From NCBI GenBank assembly GCA_024449915.1, contig JAMZAV010001820.1:1-64000 (forward strand): 64,000 bases of DNA, in the 5' to 3' direction. Numbering within the stretch: position 1 is the first letter of the stretch; each line of letters begins with the position of its first letter. Shown here piece by piece: positions 12,401 through 27,400 of this stretch. Position numbers and translations under genes: made by a program. The stretch comes from Sweltsa coloradensis. Taxonomy: Eukaryota > Arthropoda > Insecta > Plecoptera > Chloroperlidae. Below the pieces are notes generated by a model, which did no database searches, was not told the DNA's origin, and was given only the letters and a program-made list of their open reading frames with translations.

Positions 12401-15400
12401 CGGCCCCTACAAGGAGACTCTGATCCGAGCGTACGGACCCGGCCTGCTTGGGGGCGTCGTCGGGTACCCGGCTCTCTTTACCGTCGAGACCAATGGGGAG
12501 ACCGGGGCGCTGGGTGAGCTCATGCACAGTCAATGATTCTCACTTGAAGTTACTTTCAACGTGAAATCTCCGCCAATCCTCTTGTATTTTTATAAATTAT
12601 TCACACAATATAATAAATAATATATTATTTATCTGGTATGTTCTTACATATGTTTAAGATAATATATTTTTGTTTAATTCCTGTCTATGCTGTACTTTAC
12701 AAAAAGTGAGTGCTTGTCTTTACTGAGTGTGTAGATTACATTCATCTGTAACCTGCCAGTTGTTTTTAGTCACGGGACTTGAAGTATGATATGAAGTTAA
12801 TGGGATACTAAAATGTGAAGAGATTCCACCTACATTTAACAGTGCATCTAAAAAGGCTTAATGTTTTTTAAAAAGTTTTTAACGTGTGGATAGTGGGGAG
12901 TGTTCACAACTGTGGAAATGTTTGTTTAAAATTCGTTAAATTGATTAGATTCCCTAGAAGATTGAATGAAAGTTGAATCTATACAACTAACAATGTCTTT
13001 GCGTGTTTCAGGCTTCAGCATCGAGGGTCCGTCCCAGGCGAAGATCGACTGCCACGACAACGGCGACGGGTCGGCCGACGTGAGGTACTACCCCACCGCA
13101 CCTGGCGAGTACGCTGTGCACATCCTCTGCGACAACGAGGACATACCCAAGTCCCCCTACGTCGCCCAGGTCCTCCCGAAGACCGACTACTTCCCTGAGA
13201 AGGTCGAGTGCTCCGGCCCAGGCCTGGCTAGGGACGGCGTCGCCAAGGGCTCGCTCGCAGAGTTCAAGGTCGACACTAAGAAGGCTGGCTCGGCTCCACT
13301 TGACATTCAGGTAGAATCATCACTAGAGGTGTACCTACGTAAAAATAGCATTTCAATTTTCAATATTTAGCATTTTTTCAATTATGGGCTAATTTAGCGT
13401 TTCGTAGCATCATTATTTTTCATTTTAAAAATTAATATTATACAGTTAATCTACTTAAAATATATAGAATACAATGCTGTAATAAATCTCTATATGAATG
13501 CGTGTATGTATGGGAAAACCAAATTTATAATGTAAACTTTGCTTTTCGTAGCGGTTTCAAAAATATATGAAAAACGAAAAAGTATCAACGTTAAACGCAA
13601 AATTAACTTACCCCTATACCTACCACCCTTCTATTGCGTCCGTGCTGCCTTCTTGCTATCTTCTAATCATTCCTACCTCAGCAACCTCTCATCGTCCATT
13701 TTCTTCATTTTTATCTCTTTGTTTTGCAACTTCTAGCATTTCTCTACTTACGTCTATTTACATCATAGCTATTTCCAATACCGATCTCTGGTTAGCTACT
13801 GTCCGCGCGTCGATGAAGTCCTGTCCACTTTAATTAAGTTCCTCACTGAAAATTAGTTCTGTGAGTTGAGTGAGCACACTCACAGTCTTACACAGCACTT
13901 TTAAAAAAATGTAATGTTTTCTAAATCCCTTGTCAGCCATTCTTTTCCACCTGCCAGTCTGCACCCTCACTCATCTTTTTAGACCAACCAATCAGGCTGT
14001 ACGATAGTCACAATATACTAACGCCGAGTTGAGCAATCAGCAGCAGAATCATGGGCTGGAAAATCCTGTTTTGTTTCCTTGCAAAACATGCGCAAACTGG
14101 AAGCGATTCGACATGTTTACCCATGGATTATTAGGTAGGCTGTGGAGATTGAGTGGTGTCCACAAAACCTCAATAACTGGGATAATAGCCTGTGCTTGCG
14201 AAAAGCTTTGAAACCAATCATAGCAACTAGACTGTTCAGTTAAGACCATGGAAAGACGATGCTCAATTACCAACCGGAAATGAAACTCGTCCAGTACTCC
14301 AGGATGGTACTTTGACCAGAAGTAGACTTGTTCATCTTAGACCATTGCAGGACGATGCTCCACCACCAACTGATAATGAAACTCGCCCATTAGACTTACT
14401 CCGGGAAGGTCATGTAACAACAAGTAGGAGTTGACTTACTTATCTGATAGCTGGAGGCTCGCTTTCAACTTGATTAAAAATTATGTGGTCACTTTCACAT
14501 GGATCTGTTTTCTCAGATGACTGTTTCAATCGTGCTTATGTCGAGTGGATTAAACTAAATTTTTGGTTATGCCTTTATGTCCAATATCGAGTTTTAATAT
14601 AGCTCTTAAGAGGAGAATGTTAGTATGCCCGTGGGGGAATACTCTAGTATCCAGCCAGGTAGGCTGGTCAGTGGGAGGTACATGTTTTGGATTTAGGGAC
14701 AATTCCCATGATTGTTTGGAGACGACAGAGTAGCATTATTACACGCAAGAACTTTCAGGAGGTTTGCGAGGATGGCAATGACAAGATCTGAAGAGAGAGA
14801 AGTCTTTAGTCTAGGCTTCAGCTAGGGTTGCAATGATGTCCCAGACAGGGGACTGGGGTGGATCGGGGGTTGCAGGACGGGGATTGTTTGGTTTGGGTGA
14901 GAATCGAACACTGTGATGGTTGGTGTTAGTTAATACATCGACACTCGGCATAAGAATGGGTTTGTCTGTCATAATTAGAAGATGCAGGGGCTGTACGAGT
15001 CGGTGTGGTTTTCTTGTGAAGTCGACGATCGCTGGTGACGCCGGTGAGGGCCCTGGATCTGGATTCGGCTGCCTTCAGGAACTCGGGACACTTCCTGTAC
15101 GACGCAGGGTGGGATTCTCCACAGTTGATGCATGTTGCCTGTTTGGGACTATCAGTAGACTTGTGTGTAAGATAACATTTGAAATTAGATGGTGGAAGTG
15201 AGCAGAAGCTAGAAGGAAGAGTGGTTAAATTGTTGGCAATAAAAGCATTGCCGGGGACCCTGGGGCCCGCGGTAGCGCTCCAGCGCGACTATGTGGTGGC
15301 ATATACGTTTGATAAGGTGTAAGGGTTTTCCTTCGGCTTGAGTCAACGAGCTGACAACGAAGAGTATCATTGGTCGACGGACACCTTTGGATTCGCGATG

Positions 15401-18400
15401 AGTTACTTGTAGAATTTCAGTGAAATTGACGCCTTGAAGCTTGAGGTCCCCCTTGATCATATCCACCCCGACTGAGGCAGAAAGTCCTCGTAGAACAGTC
15501 TTTTTGAGCCTCAACTCGTCGGTGGGGAAGGTGTGGTACATAAGGTCTTGTTGTTTCAGCGTGGCAATTATTTCGTCGTACGTATTGCGCGAGTCTGGTC
15601 GTATTTTGAATGTACTGTCATTAGAATTAGATGTTACGGTGAACCGCCCTTTGGATTTATTTTCCTTATTTGTCATTCCATTTAGTTTTTGTTTTATAAC
15701 TTCATAAAGCTCGGTGAAATCCTAGACAAACGTCGGCTCTAATCAAGAATAATGATAATTAAACACAACAGTAAATACGCGGCTTTAACGCAGTATAGAA
15801 TAAAATGAATAGCTGTTTACAATTCACTACTCATGTATTGTTATTTAGTTGCATATTTGTTCAAAAGATCAGGATTGTATAGTTCTGCGACTGTTATGAC
15901 TAATTTTGCTGCTTATGTGCTGGGCGTTTTTTTTTTTAGTTTTAATTTTATTCTTTATGCTATGACGATGCCTATATGTTTACACTGTAAATATATACAG
16001 GTCAATACAATAATATTAATGAAATATAGAGCACTAATGAATGTCTTCCATCCGATCAGTTCAGAACTTTAATTTTTATCGCCGTTGCTACGATGCGAAC
16101 TACATGTTACAGTGTTCTGTGCTAATATACAGTTTTCCTTTGAAAGTGGTGGAGGTGCCGGGTACGATTTGAAGAAAACTCATCTAGTTTCCTCCATCCT
16201 ATTCGGTTGAACATACTAGTGGATCTAGCTGAAACCGACGTTATAAAATCGCGCGCCTAATATATATGACATAATGAATTCTATGTATGTCGTCACCTTG
16301 ACAATGGGCAGGGAGATCTGCCCGAAACGTTGGTAATTAAACTTTTTATAACTCGGAAACTCAACTCTCAAAGAATTCATTATGTCACATTATCACCGAG
16401 AAAACCTACGTAAACACACATATATATGAATCCGAGTTATAATGCCACATATATTTTCGTTGGGCCGACGTTTCGATATGAGATCACTTCGTTGAGTCGA
16501 TGAAAGATGTGAAAATGAATCCAGGGGACTTGCTAGTCAGTTTTGATGTTGTTTCGCTTTTCACGAAAGTGCCCGTTGATGAAATTCTCAAAGATTTAGA
16601 AAAGAACAAACTTGTGGTCAAATATGTTTTTGACAACACGTCATTGTATGAGCTCCACGTATTTCATGTATGAAGAGACATTCATACAAGTGTCTGCAGC
16701 ACCAATGGGCTCGCCTTTGTCACCTGTTGTAGCCAATCTTTTCATGCAAGAATTTGAAGATAGAGCTCTAGACACCGCTCCACTCAAACCTAGGTGCTGG
16801 CTTAGATATATCAATGATGCGTTTGTCATATGGCAGCATGGTCGCGAGAATCTTGACGACTTTCACAACCATCTAAATATCATTCACAAAGACATTCAAT
16901 TCACTATAGAGGTAGAAGAAGATGGAAGACTTCCGTTCCTTGACGTCCTACTTATACAGAATCCGGACCACAGTCTAGGGCATACGGTCTTCAGAAAACC
17001 TACTCACACTAACTGATATATACATTCTAATTCACATCATCATCCAGCCCAGATTCGTTCAGTAGCATACACCTTAGCTATACGTTCTTGCAGAATAGCT
17101 GATGCCGATCATGCTGAAGAAGAGTTTCGTATACTAGGAGATGGACTCAAGAAGAATGGTATTTCAAATAGAATCATTCAAAAGGCCCTCAGTAGACAAA
17201 CTAACTCGTAAAAAGATGTATATACAGAAAAAAAGAACCACTGGCAACTGCATATTTGCCGTGTGTTAAAGGAGTAACGGACCGAATAGGAAAAATTCTT
17301 GTCAAACAAAACATCAAAACAGTCTTTAACACCGACAGGAAGATAGGAGAGTTGTTAAGAAGTAGTAAGGACCACATCCACCTTGGAAGGTATTGGCGTG
17401 TATGAAATTCCATGTGGGAATTGTGACAGATGCTATGTGGGTCAAACAGGAAGGAACATGTTTCAACGACAACATGGAACACAGGCTAGCTGTTGAGCAC
17501 ATGGACAGAACATAAGTACCTTGCTCAACATACTAAGAAAAATGGCCATGTTATCGACTTTGCTGGCATGAAACCCATTGCCACCGCTGAGGAGTTTCTT
17601 CCTAGAATGTAACGAGAAGCCATCGAGATAAATAAACGAGCAGCTCACATTCTAAATAAACAGAAAGATAGACAACGTTTATCAGTAACATGGAAACCTG
17701 TAATTTCAGGGATCCACAATCACATAGGCTGACTGTGAAACCTACAGACCAACAATCAACGCCCCAGTTAATACATGCAGATGATCTGCAAGTAAATACA
17801 TCGACAGTCAGCGAGTGAGAAGATCCATGACGAAAAACGTAAAGACGGGCATGTACTGACTTTCTTGTTCCTTTGCAACGACCAGCTTTGCAATGACTTC
17901 AGGTAGCTTCATTCTTCAGTTTAACCCCAAGTGCGGGTAGACCAAGATCAACTTGATAATGTTCTGGATAGTAGGCTACCGTGGCAAGTGCAATGACAAA
18001 CGACCATGTTGATGAGTGATGACATAATCATGAAGGGCTGAATCAGTGAATATACATTACATAACTCATCAGCTGTTGTTGGTATTTTTAGAGGTTTTGA
18101 TAAGCTTTAATAATTAATTAATTTTTTTATTTGTAATTTTTTAATTTAACGTCTATCCTATTCAGTTAAAAAACTTATTTACAAAGGAGGACCACTAAAT
18201 AAATCTAATTAGCAGACACAACAATGAACTATATTTAAGTAAAGCTAGACGTTTATGTCAGTTTTTATAACACTTTTTTATACATAAACCTAATTGTTAA
18301 AAACAATGTTATCTAAACACAGTTGTCAGTATAAGTCGTATTTTTAACACGAGTTAAGAAACGACAAACGTATGTGGTAAGTGAGATTCAGAAAATGTTA

Positions 18401-21400
18401 TCCCAGTTAGTTCGATGTTATCCAATTTGATTGCATCATATTTTGTTTCACGATTTTTTTTACAACAGTTATTAGCGTTTTGTCACCTGCAATTAGAGGT
18501 TTATTTTCCTTTGGTGTCCTTAGAATCATAACCGCTTAATAAAAATTGCGTTTTAAGCTTGGTGGAGGTGCCGGGTTTAATATAAAATAAAATAAGTGGA
18601 CTGTTCTTTAACATGCGGGTTAGATATCCACCTTTGTTCATCTGTTTCCAGGTTCTGGATGCGAAATGTAAACCGGTGGACGTAAATGTCCGGGACAACC
18701 ACGATGGCACCTTCTCTGCTGACTACATGCCCAAGTCTGGTAGTCGCCACTCAGTCCAGGTGAACTACGGGGGTGTAGCCACGAAGAACAGCCCCTACCG
18801 TGTGTTTGTCTCCGAGCCAGCCAACGCCGGCAACGTGCAAGTGTTTGGTCCCGGCGTCGAGAAGGGGGTGCGCTCCAACGTCCCGACACACTTCAACATT
18901 GACTGCAAGGAGGCGGGACAAGGTACGACTTGGTAGTCTGCTGTGGAGTACGGGAACGATCAGACAAACGGTCCCGTTTAGAATTTCTAAAATTACGTTT
19001 GTGGAAATTGATCATTTGCTATTTTATTTTCTAAACTCGTTTAATTTCTTCCTGGTCATTCAGGTATTTTCTACAATGTAACATTGACTATATCGCTGCA
19101 AACTTTTAGCTCAATGTTTCCGATCAAGGTGAGGGGGGGGGGGGGTTACAATGTCAGGACTGTACTACGTCCCGCGGTTTGTCTTATATTGCAAGTAAAA
19201 TAGAGAGCCTTGATAAAACAAAAAGAAATCGGCAGTGGTATGGAATTATTTGCATAGATGGATTATCAGTCGTCTCAATCTTCGTCCAGTGAAGGACCTA
19301 TCAGCTGTTCAGTTAAAGCTTTCAATTGTTAACAACTAGGAAACGCTCAGTTGGACGCGTTGATAAGCGAGCACGTGCTATAGCTAGACCCACAATGCAC
19401 ATTTTTTTAAATTTTAAAATTTGCGACGTTCGCTGTCCACAGGGCCATGTTTCCGATATTATTTATTATTGCCAAGGTATTTGGGTAAACCCGTATGTAA
19501 ATCTTTACTTTGTGGATAAAATCCACCGCCATCTAGAGGACCTTGACTCATTGGGAAAAATATTTAAACTCTTTGGTGACAAATAATAGACTGCTTCCTC
19601 GAAAGTATTTTGATTACTTCTAGGTGGCAGTGCATTAGAAACTTCGCGCGTCTTTTCGTTGCCATGGCAACGTTACTTTTGTTATAATGTAATTTCCATC
19701 TACACTACTTATCGGATCAAACTAAAATTAACATATTCGTGACCGGACGGACATTCTAAATGATTTGGCTATCTCAGATTTTGTCGCCGGTTAGTTTGAA
19801 AAAAAAACTTTCGATTAACTTTAATGTAACTTTTTAACTTTTGAACGTTTGCCACAAAACTAATGGCATTCAATCGAGAACAAAGCTTGCGGATGGTCAA
19901 AATTTCAACTCGATCCGAGCCTCCGTACGAACGTTATGGCGAGACATACAAACAAAAAAAAAAAAAAAAAAAAAAAAACAAAACAAAACGAGTGACAAAT
20001 TTTTCCGGCAGAGTCAAATGGAAACGCTCGCTTCGCTCGCTTAATGAAGTAGCATTCATATTAACTCAGTTATATACAATGGGGAAAGGACATAAAAATA
20101 TTCAGTTACTAAATTGATGCTGGACAATCTTTATTTATTTCAAATTTGTGTCAAATTATTGATGGAACGTTTTATGATAAAGAAGTTGTAGGCATATATC
20201 ACTCATGGTGACAGAGAAACCCGAAAAATTGCGTGCAAAACATTCTGTCTTTAAAAGCCATTGTGTAACGTGTTCCCGTGTTGTAGGTGAACTCCAGATC
20301 ACCCTCGCTAACGAACAAGGAGGAGATGTGCCCTTGGAGGTAACCGACAATGAGGATGGTACCTACTCTGTTGACTACTGTGCCCCGCAGCCCGGTAACT
20401 ACACCGTACGGGTCAACTACGGCGGCAAGGCCATTCCACAGAGTCCGATCCGTGTGGCTGTCCAGCCTCATGTGGACGTGTCCAAGATCAAGGTGGACGG
20501 ACTAGAACCCAGTAAGTTGCAGGCTGCATGGCGTAGACCTAGACGTCGGTTCAACGAACCAAACTGAAATTAAACCTTTACATAGAATGCTTTCTGGATT
20601 GCGTTCGTCCTTGTCGGGAATTCAGCTTAGCTCTGATCTAATGTATAGCAGTGTAAACATACACCCATGGACACCAAAGCTTCGTGAAATTATTACCCCC
20701 GTATCTTTCTTAGCTTTATTGACAACGTGAATTAGGTCTATGTGAATTTATTCTGGCCATGGAACTGGAGGGTTATTCTCTCAGGTTCGCGTTAGAACAT
20801 ACTATGGCGTTAAAATTAAATTTAACGGAACTTTTACAGATCGCCCTGTTTGTTTGTTCGCATTGAAATACGATTTTATATTAAAATTGGTAAATTCGTT
20901 GCATTAGCTAGTGGGGTGCGAGGACATACACTCTGCCAATGTAGTCTTGTATTGATATCGAGACACCATCAAGTCAACGCAAATTATTACCGGCACTTAC
21001 ATTTTAAAAATGCATTTCCTGAATTGTAAGATCAAGTAATGCTTTTCCCGAATTGTAAGATCCAGTGTTAGGTTAGAGTTTCCACTAAATTAACAGATTA
21101 AAAGCTAAGTTAACTCTGCTTAAAAGTAACTTTAAAAAACCTAAATATTGAAGCATTATGTAGCAGCCACTGTCGATCTTCATAAAAATGAGAAACATAG
21201 TGGGTACGTTTATGTAAAATATCGAAAAGGACGTTCCAGACAGTATAAAAATGTACATTATGCATAAATTCACATGCGTTAAATAAGCACAATACCGGAA
21301 AGCAGTACTCTTATACGTAGATACAAGTTTGTAGGCATTGTCTGATCTGATGTGTGATAATTTTCTGACTCTTCTTTGTCCATTTAACAGGTATCATCTT

Positions 21401-24400
21401 TCTACAGCGATGACCCGTCGAACCTTAACGTTGGGTTCACGTTCAGGGTCTATCTCGACATTTACAATACTATATTGTGTATTGTAGGTGACTGAAAGTA
21501 CTTCAGGCTTAGAATCTCTTTAATATGCTTTCTCTTCTCCTTATAAAGCTGTCTTTGTAAAAGTAAAAGATGAAAAGTGAAGAGAAAGAGAAAGTTGAAG
21601 AGTAAATTGTAAAAAGCCTCCTAACTTGTGGGACACTGGTCGACAAGAGAGAAGTGGAGTGAAATGTGACATCGAAGAGATGATCGCGATTGGTCTCTCT
21701 ATTGCCATTGAATACAACGCCACACCCTGCAAGCTTTTGCCTTTGCTCTAAAGAGTTGATCAGTGTAAAAGCTTAGAAAAGTAACTTACTCTTTCTCTTC
21801 ACGATTTCTCTTTTACTTTTCTTAAAAAGCTTAAGAGAATATTGATAGGTAGCCTGTATAGACAGTAAAGTGGAGGGGATTAGTTCTAGAGTAGGTTTAG
21901 CCATTGTAGCTGTAGTTGTTCTGCGTAGCTGCGCCCGTCAACAGTTTGCAGCAGTTCCGCGTGATCACCCAAGGCGCCGGGAAGGCTGACTTCGCCGTCG
22001 CCATCACCAGCCCCTCCGGGAGTCGCGTCAAGGCGCACGTAATCCCTACGCACGAGGGATTCCTCGTCAACTTCACACCCACCGAACTCGGCGAGTACCT
22101 CCTCAGCATCTCGTTCGGAGGGGAGCCCATCTCGCCGACCCCGTACCGCCTGACGTGCATGCATGGAAGTGACCCTGGCAAGGTGCGAGCCTCCGGGCCG
22201 GGCCTGGAGAGGGGTGTCGTCGGCAAGCCCGCGGAGTTCTGTATCGACACCCGCGGTGCCGGCCAAGGGGGGCTCGGTGTCACCGTGGAGGGCCCGTGTG
22301 AAGCGGCCATCAACTGCCGGGACAATGGAGATGGGACTTGCTCTGTGGCTTACCTGCCCACCGAGGTTGGAGATTATGGTGTTAACATCACGTTTAACGA
22401 CCAGCATATCCCGGGATCACCCTTCCAAGCTCTGATTGTACCGGAGGCAGACCTCAAGAAGATCAAAGTCTCTGGCAATGGCATTCAACCCCATGGTACG
22501 CAGACACACCAAGCATGGTGCTTCAACTAACTGCGTCACCATTCACCACCTAACTGCATCACATAGTTTGTGTTTGTCTATTTACAATTTGTTTCTTTTT
22601 CGTTGTTTTATTTCTTTATGTAGTTTGAGCTAATGTTTTGTTCCTATTTTTTTCCAGATTACCGTTTGCTTCACCCTTTGAACCGTATTTGTTTTGTTCA
22701 CGTTTGTTCAGTTTTGCAGTGGATGTTTTTTCGTGAATGTTCGCATGCCAACTCACTGTTTGTTTTCATAATAGTTGTTCTAAAGTTTTCAAGCATGTTG
22801 GGTTTGTAGCGTCTTCTAACGAGATGTTCTTACAGGCGTGTATGTGGACTCACCCACGGACTTCGTGGTGGACTCGCGAGCGATTGCCAAGAGAGATGAT
22901 GGCAAAGTGACTTGCACGATCACGAACCCTTCAGGAAACAAGACGGAGAAACTTATAACGCCATTGGCAGACGGAACTTACCGCATCAGCTACACGCCAT
23001 TCGAGGAAGGTAAGCAGTCGGCTGTGTACTCCTTACCACCGAAACTGTCAAAATGTTGTAGGATTGTGTAAGGTTTTACCGATGCTGGAGGTGGTGCCGG
23101 GTGAGAGTGAAGCCTGTTTAGAGCGACTGCGTGCTAGGTTGAGAGTTTCTAAAACTCTTTAATACAGAAAGTCACAGATTTAAAGCCTGTTACTGATCAG
23201 TTAACAATCTTTAAATTGAGAAGTATGTCAATACTTTTACGACTAAAATTGAATAGACTGCATAATTGGTCAGAAAAGTGTATTACTATCCAAACTCCCC
23301 AACACCTTTCTCATTTTCGTGCCTGAATTATGTACGAATCAATAAGGTTAGTAATACGTAAGAAACAACAATCAACCGTCATATTATGATATAACAAGCT
23401 AAATTCAAAAAAGTTGATACATCACTGTTAAAATGTAGCCTATCTAATGGTATCTGCCGGAGCTTTTTAAGTCCACGAATTTGGTAAAATTTCTTAATTC
23501 AAAACTAATGATGGCTATTGAATCGTTCCTTGTTTTCAGGTCGTCACACAATCGACATTCTGTACGACGGCCTCCCGATCCCTGGTTCCCCGTTCGTCGT
23601 GAACGTGCGTCGAGGATGCGACCCCAAGAAGTGTCGCGCCTTCGGTCCCGGTCTCGACCACGGCCTGGTGGAGAAGGCCAACATGTTCACCGTTGAAACT
23701 AAGGGTACGTGACGACGTTGCAAGGTGTGTATTCTAGCACTGGCTGTAGAGGATGTTTCATGTGTTCTCGTCAATGATTGCAGGAGCCGGCACAGGAGGC
23801 TTGGGCTTGGCTATTGAAGGACCTTCAGAAGCAAAGATGACCTGTAAGGATAACCGAGATGGGTCCTGCTCGGTTGAATACATTCCTACAGAACCCGGGG
23901 AGTACGACGTGAGCATCAAGTTCGCCGACCAGCACATACCCGGCTCGCCCTTCAAAGTGCCGGTCGACCAGAACGTTGACGCCAGCCTGGTGAAGGCGTC
24001 TGGCCCCGGTCTAGACCCGCGCAAGTGTCGAGCCGACACCCCGCTCACATTCAAAGTGGACGCCTCCAAGTCTGGGAAGGCACCTCTTGCAGTGAACATC
24101 CGCTCGGAGCGAGGCCCCCTGGCCAAGACCCCCGAGGTCCGAGACAACGGGGATGGGACTTACGACGTGACGTACGTCCCACCCGCTGAAGGAAACACGC
24201 TCAAGGCCCAGATCACGTGGGACGGGAAGGACATCCCCAACAGCCCGTACTCGTTGAAAGTGAAGCCCAGGGTGGAGCCGGAACAAGTCCGGGTTGAGGG
24301 GCCAGGAGTCTCCTCCAAGGGAGTCTCGGCCTCGCTACCGGCGGAGTTCACAGTCGACGCCAGCCAGGCGGGATACGGAGACCTGGAAGTCCAAGTCAAG

Positions 24401-27400
24401 GTGAGGGTCACTCCAAGCGTGTGCATCTCTATGGGCATACATTTATGCATTCGATTTCGAGATAGTTTGTGAGCAAAGAATAACTAGGTTTTTGTGAGCC
24501 CTGTACAAGTGAAATTAAGTTCCATTATAATATTCAGTGCTTGAATACAATTTTTCAGTAAAGTTTAATTATTACATACAATTGCTGCTGCTGCTTTTTT
24601 GAAGAATTGGTATTTGTGTTTGAAAAACTAATTCTACTGATGTATCAAAATGCAAGTAATAATTGTTTAATAACATAGCCTAATTGATGTTTTCTCGTTA
24701 GGGTCCCGATGGCTACCCTAGGAAAGTGAAGGTCACTGACAACGGCGATGGCACTTTCAAGGCCATGTACGTCCCCGATGACTGTGGCCGTTACAAGGTC
24801 TCTGTGAAATATGGCGGGAAAGAAGTGCCTAACTCTCCATTCCAAGTCCAGGCAGTCGCTACAGGAAGCGTAAGTATATATACCAAACACCTCCAAACTC
24901 ATTGTCTCTTAAAAGTATTATTTATTTAACGTTTATTATTGAATTACCTAACTTCTCCATATTATATCAAAATAGTATTGTCAGTGCTGATTTTAGGCTG
25001 ACGTTAAATAAGTAAATAAACATTTTTCATTACACAAATATCCTTTAAAATGAGGAAGTGGGGGGGGGGGGAAGTGTTAATAATGTATGTTCAAAATTTA
25101 TCGATATAGTTTTCATGGTTGGAGCGAAGTCGATGATTGAGTTAACAAATTAAAGAATTTATAAAATAATTAGTTGTTCACAATATGAAAGTTAGTCCTA
25201 CCCAAGTCCCAGTACCATGGGAACATATTAGTATTTAGAGAACGGTGTGAATTTCCGTTTTTCGTCATTTAATTACCGACATTATTCTTTTGATCATTCT
25301 AACGAATTCTCCAAATCAATTTCACATTGTTTTGATGTGTCCCATTGGTTTTCTGCAGCTTGATCATGTCTAACTTGATTGTTTGCAGGCTGACAAGTGC
25401 AAGATCACTGAAGGCATCCAACGCAACCTCACTAGCGGAGAGGAGTATTGCATCACAGTAAACGCCAAGAACGCTGGTTACGGCGCCGTCACCTGTCGCA
25501 TTCGCTCGACGTCTGGCAGGTAAGCACTCACTATTGTTGCTCTAACACATGATGAGCACCTCCCTAACACAGATCCGCTGTTGCCGTCATCGGAACAAGT
25601 ACCAACCTAACTAAGGTAACCAGATACCGGTTTGACCGGTACAGTACCGTTTTCAGAACACTTGTACCGGTGTCCCGACGAGACTCATTATAATGACGTA
25701 TTTGTACCGGTTTGCAATTTTGGGGAGAAAGTGTCCTGGTATTATCTTAACTACACCGTGCATGGAAGGATAATGTTTTACTTTAAAAAATACGCGCCTC
25801 TGATAAATACTAATTGTAAAAACAATGAAATAGTTCTTCCACTTCCAAGAAGATAATTCATTTTCTCTGTGCGAATATTATTAATGATTTTGGTGGAGGT
25901 GCCGGGTCGCGCACGTGTGTGAAATCGTAAAAATCGATAGGCCTACATATTTTTTTTGCTACCTTACCAATGCTGATTTACTTAGCCATAATAGTAACCT
26001 GAGTCTTTTGAGACACATTCATATTCATTTTGGAAGTTTTGCACTATTTTTGGGCACAAATAATAAAAATATGTCAGAAAATTGTTTGTTTTAACATTTT
26101 CATGTAATATCACTTACTAAATGTCATAGCCTAGCCCTAATAGTTGTGCTTGATGCTTTATCATTAAAATGATCTAGAAAGAGGTTACATTTTAAAATCA
26201 ATTACTATATGTTACTCTGTCTTCACGTTTGGAGCCTACATTTAGACTAACACCAATAAATAAAAGTAATGTTGTTCATATTGTAAATAATAAATATAGT
26301 CAAAGAGCAAAATAGTGAAATTTGAAAAATATGACAAAGTACTCGAACTCGAATTGGACTCGATACTCGACTCGATACAGTAGTTATTTTAAGTACTCGT
26401 TTCGGACTCAACTCGAACTCAAAAACCAGGACTCGCACACCCCTAATTTTCTCAGTCATTATTAGCATTGATTTTATTTGTAGATAATGGAAAATCAAAA
26501 TTTATTAATCCCACAACTGAACTACGTTTTTGATTAATTACATACACACACTTATTATTTCGTTGTAAAGACAAAGTGTATTAAAAGTTTAACCATCAAT
26601 ATTATACAAATTAAATGTATTTTCAAATTATCTTTATTCTTATTGATTAGGCCTTCATTAGTATGATGCCCTCGTCAATACATTATTATCTGCTGAATGT
26701 TTGTATTTTGTTTTGTACTATCATTTTTGAACCACTAGATAAATATGTTATTACAAAAATGTACACATTACAACAATGTTTAAATCATATTTTCATATCA
26801 GAATACTATTTTCTGGGCATTTGACTCAAATGTATCTCTAAAAAAATCGCCTCTGGTGGCTGGGGGCTCTGCCCCAAACCCCGAAATGGTCCGTGGGGTA
26901 CATATGCTTACACTTTAGTAATTGTCCCGGTTTGTAACTTTAAATTTTCAAAATATGGTCACCTTACTAAGGTAACCAGACGTACAGGTAAACCGGTACA
27001 GTGCCGTTTTCAGAACACTTGTACCGGTGTCCCGAGGGACTCATTAAAAAGACGTACATTTGTACCGGTTTGCAATTTTGGGGAGAAAGTGTCCTGGTAT
27101 TTGCTTAACTATACCGTGCATGGAAGGATAATGTTTTACTATAAAAACTCCTCTGATAAATGCTAATACGTAGTCAAAACAATGAAATAGTTCTTCCTCT
27201 TCCAAGAAGATAATTCAGTCTCTCTGGGGGTGTGCGAAAATTATTTATGATTTTGGTGGAGGTGCCGGGTCGCGCACCCGTGTGATTACGTAAAAATCGT
27301 TAGGCCTACATATTTTTGTCGCTACCATACCAATGCTGATTACTTAGCCATAATAGTAACCTGAATCTTTTGATACACATTTATATTTATTTGCAAGTTT

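Larger units (their letters stand above)
13311..18651 (+). other. Intron with LINE ORF1 and Penelope RT relics
   Basis: It contains a jockey-like LINE ORF1 remnant on the minus strand (14930-15690), a GAAACG foldback (16266-16386), a Penelope RT relic (16466-17740), one copy of the ACCCGGCACCTCC motif at each of 16146 and 18558, and a short repeat at 18140-18230. Around 14246-14410 a block of about 95 bp (ACCAT.G.A.GACGATGCTC..) is imperfectly tandemly repeated. 13320-14240 and 17850-18130 show nothing. Confidence 0.6.

Noticed and set aside
14580..14660. Polypurine tract and LTR start (AAGAGGAGAATGTTAG)
   Set aside because: Looks like the 3' end of a BEL/Gypsy element, but no second LTR, integrase or gag was found nearby.
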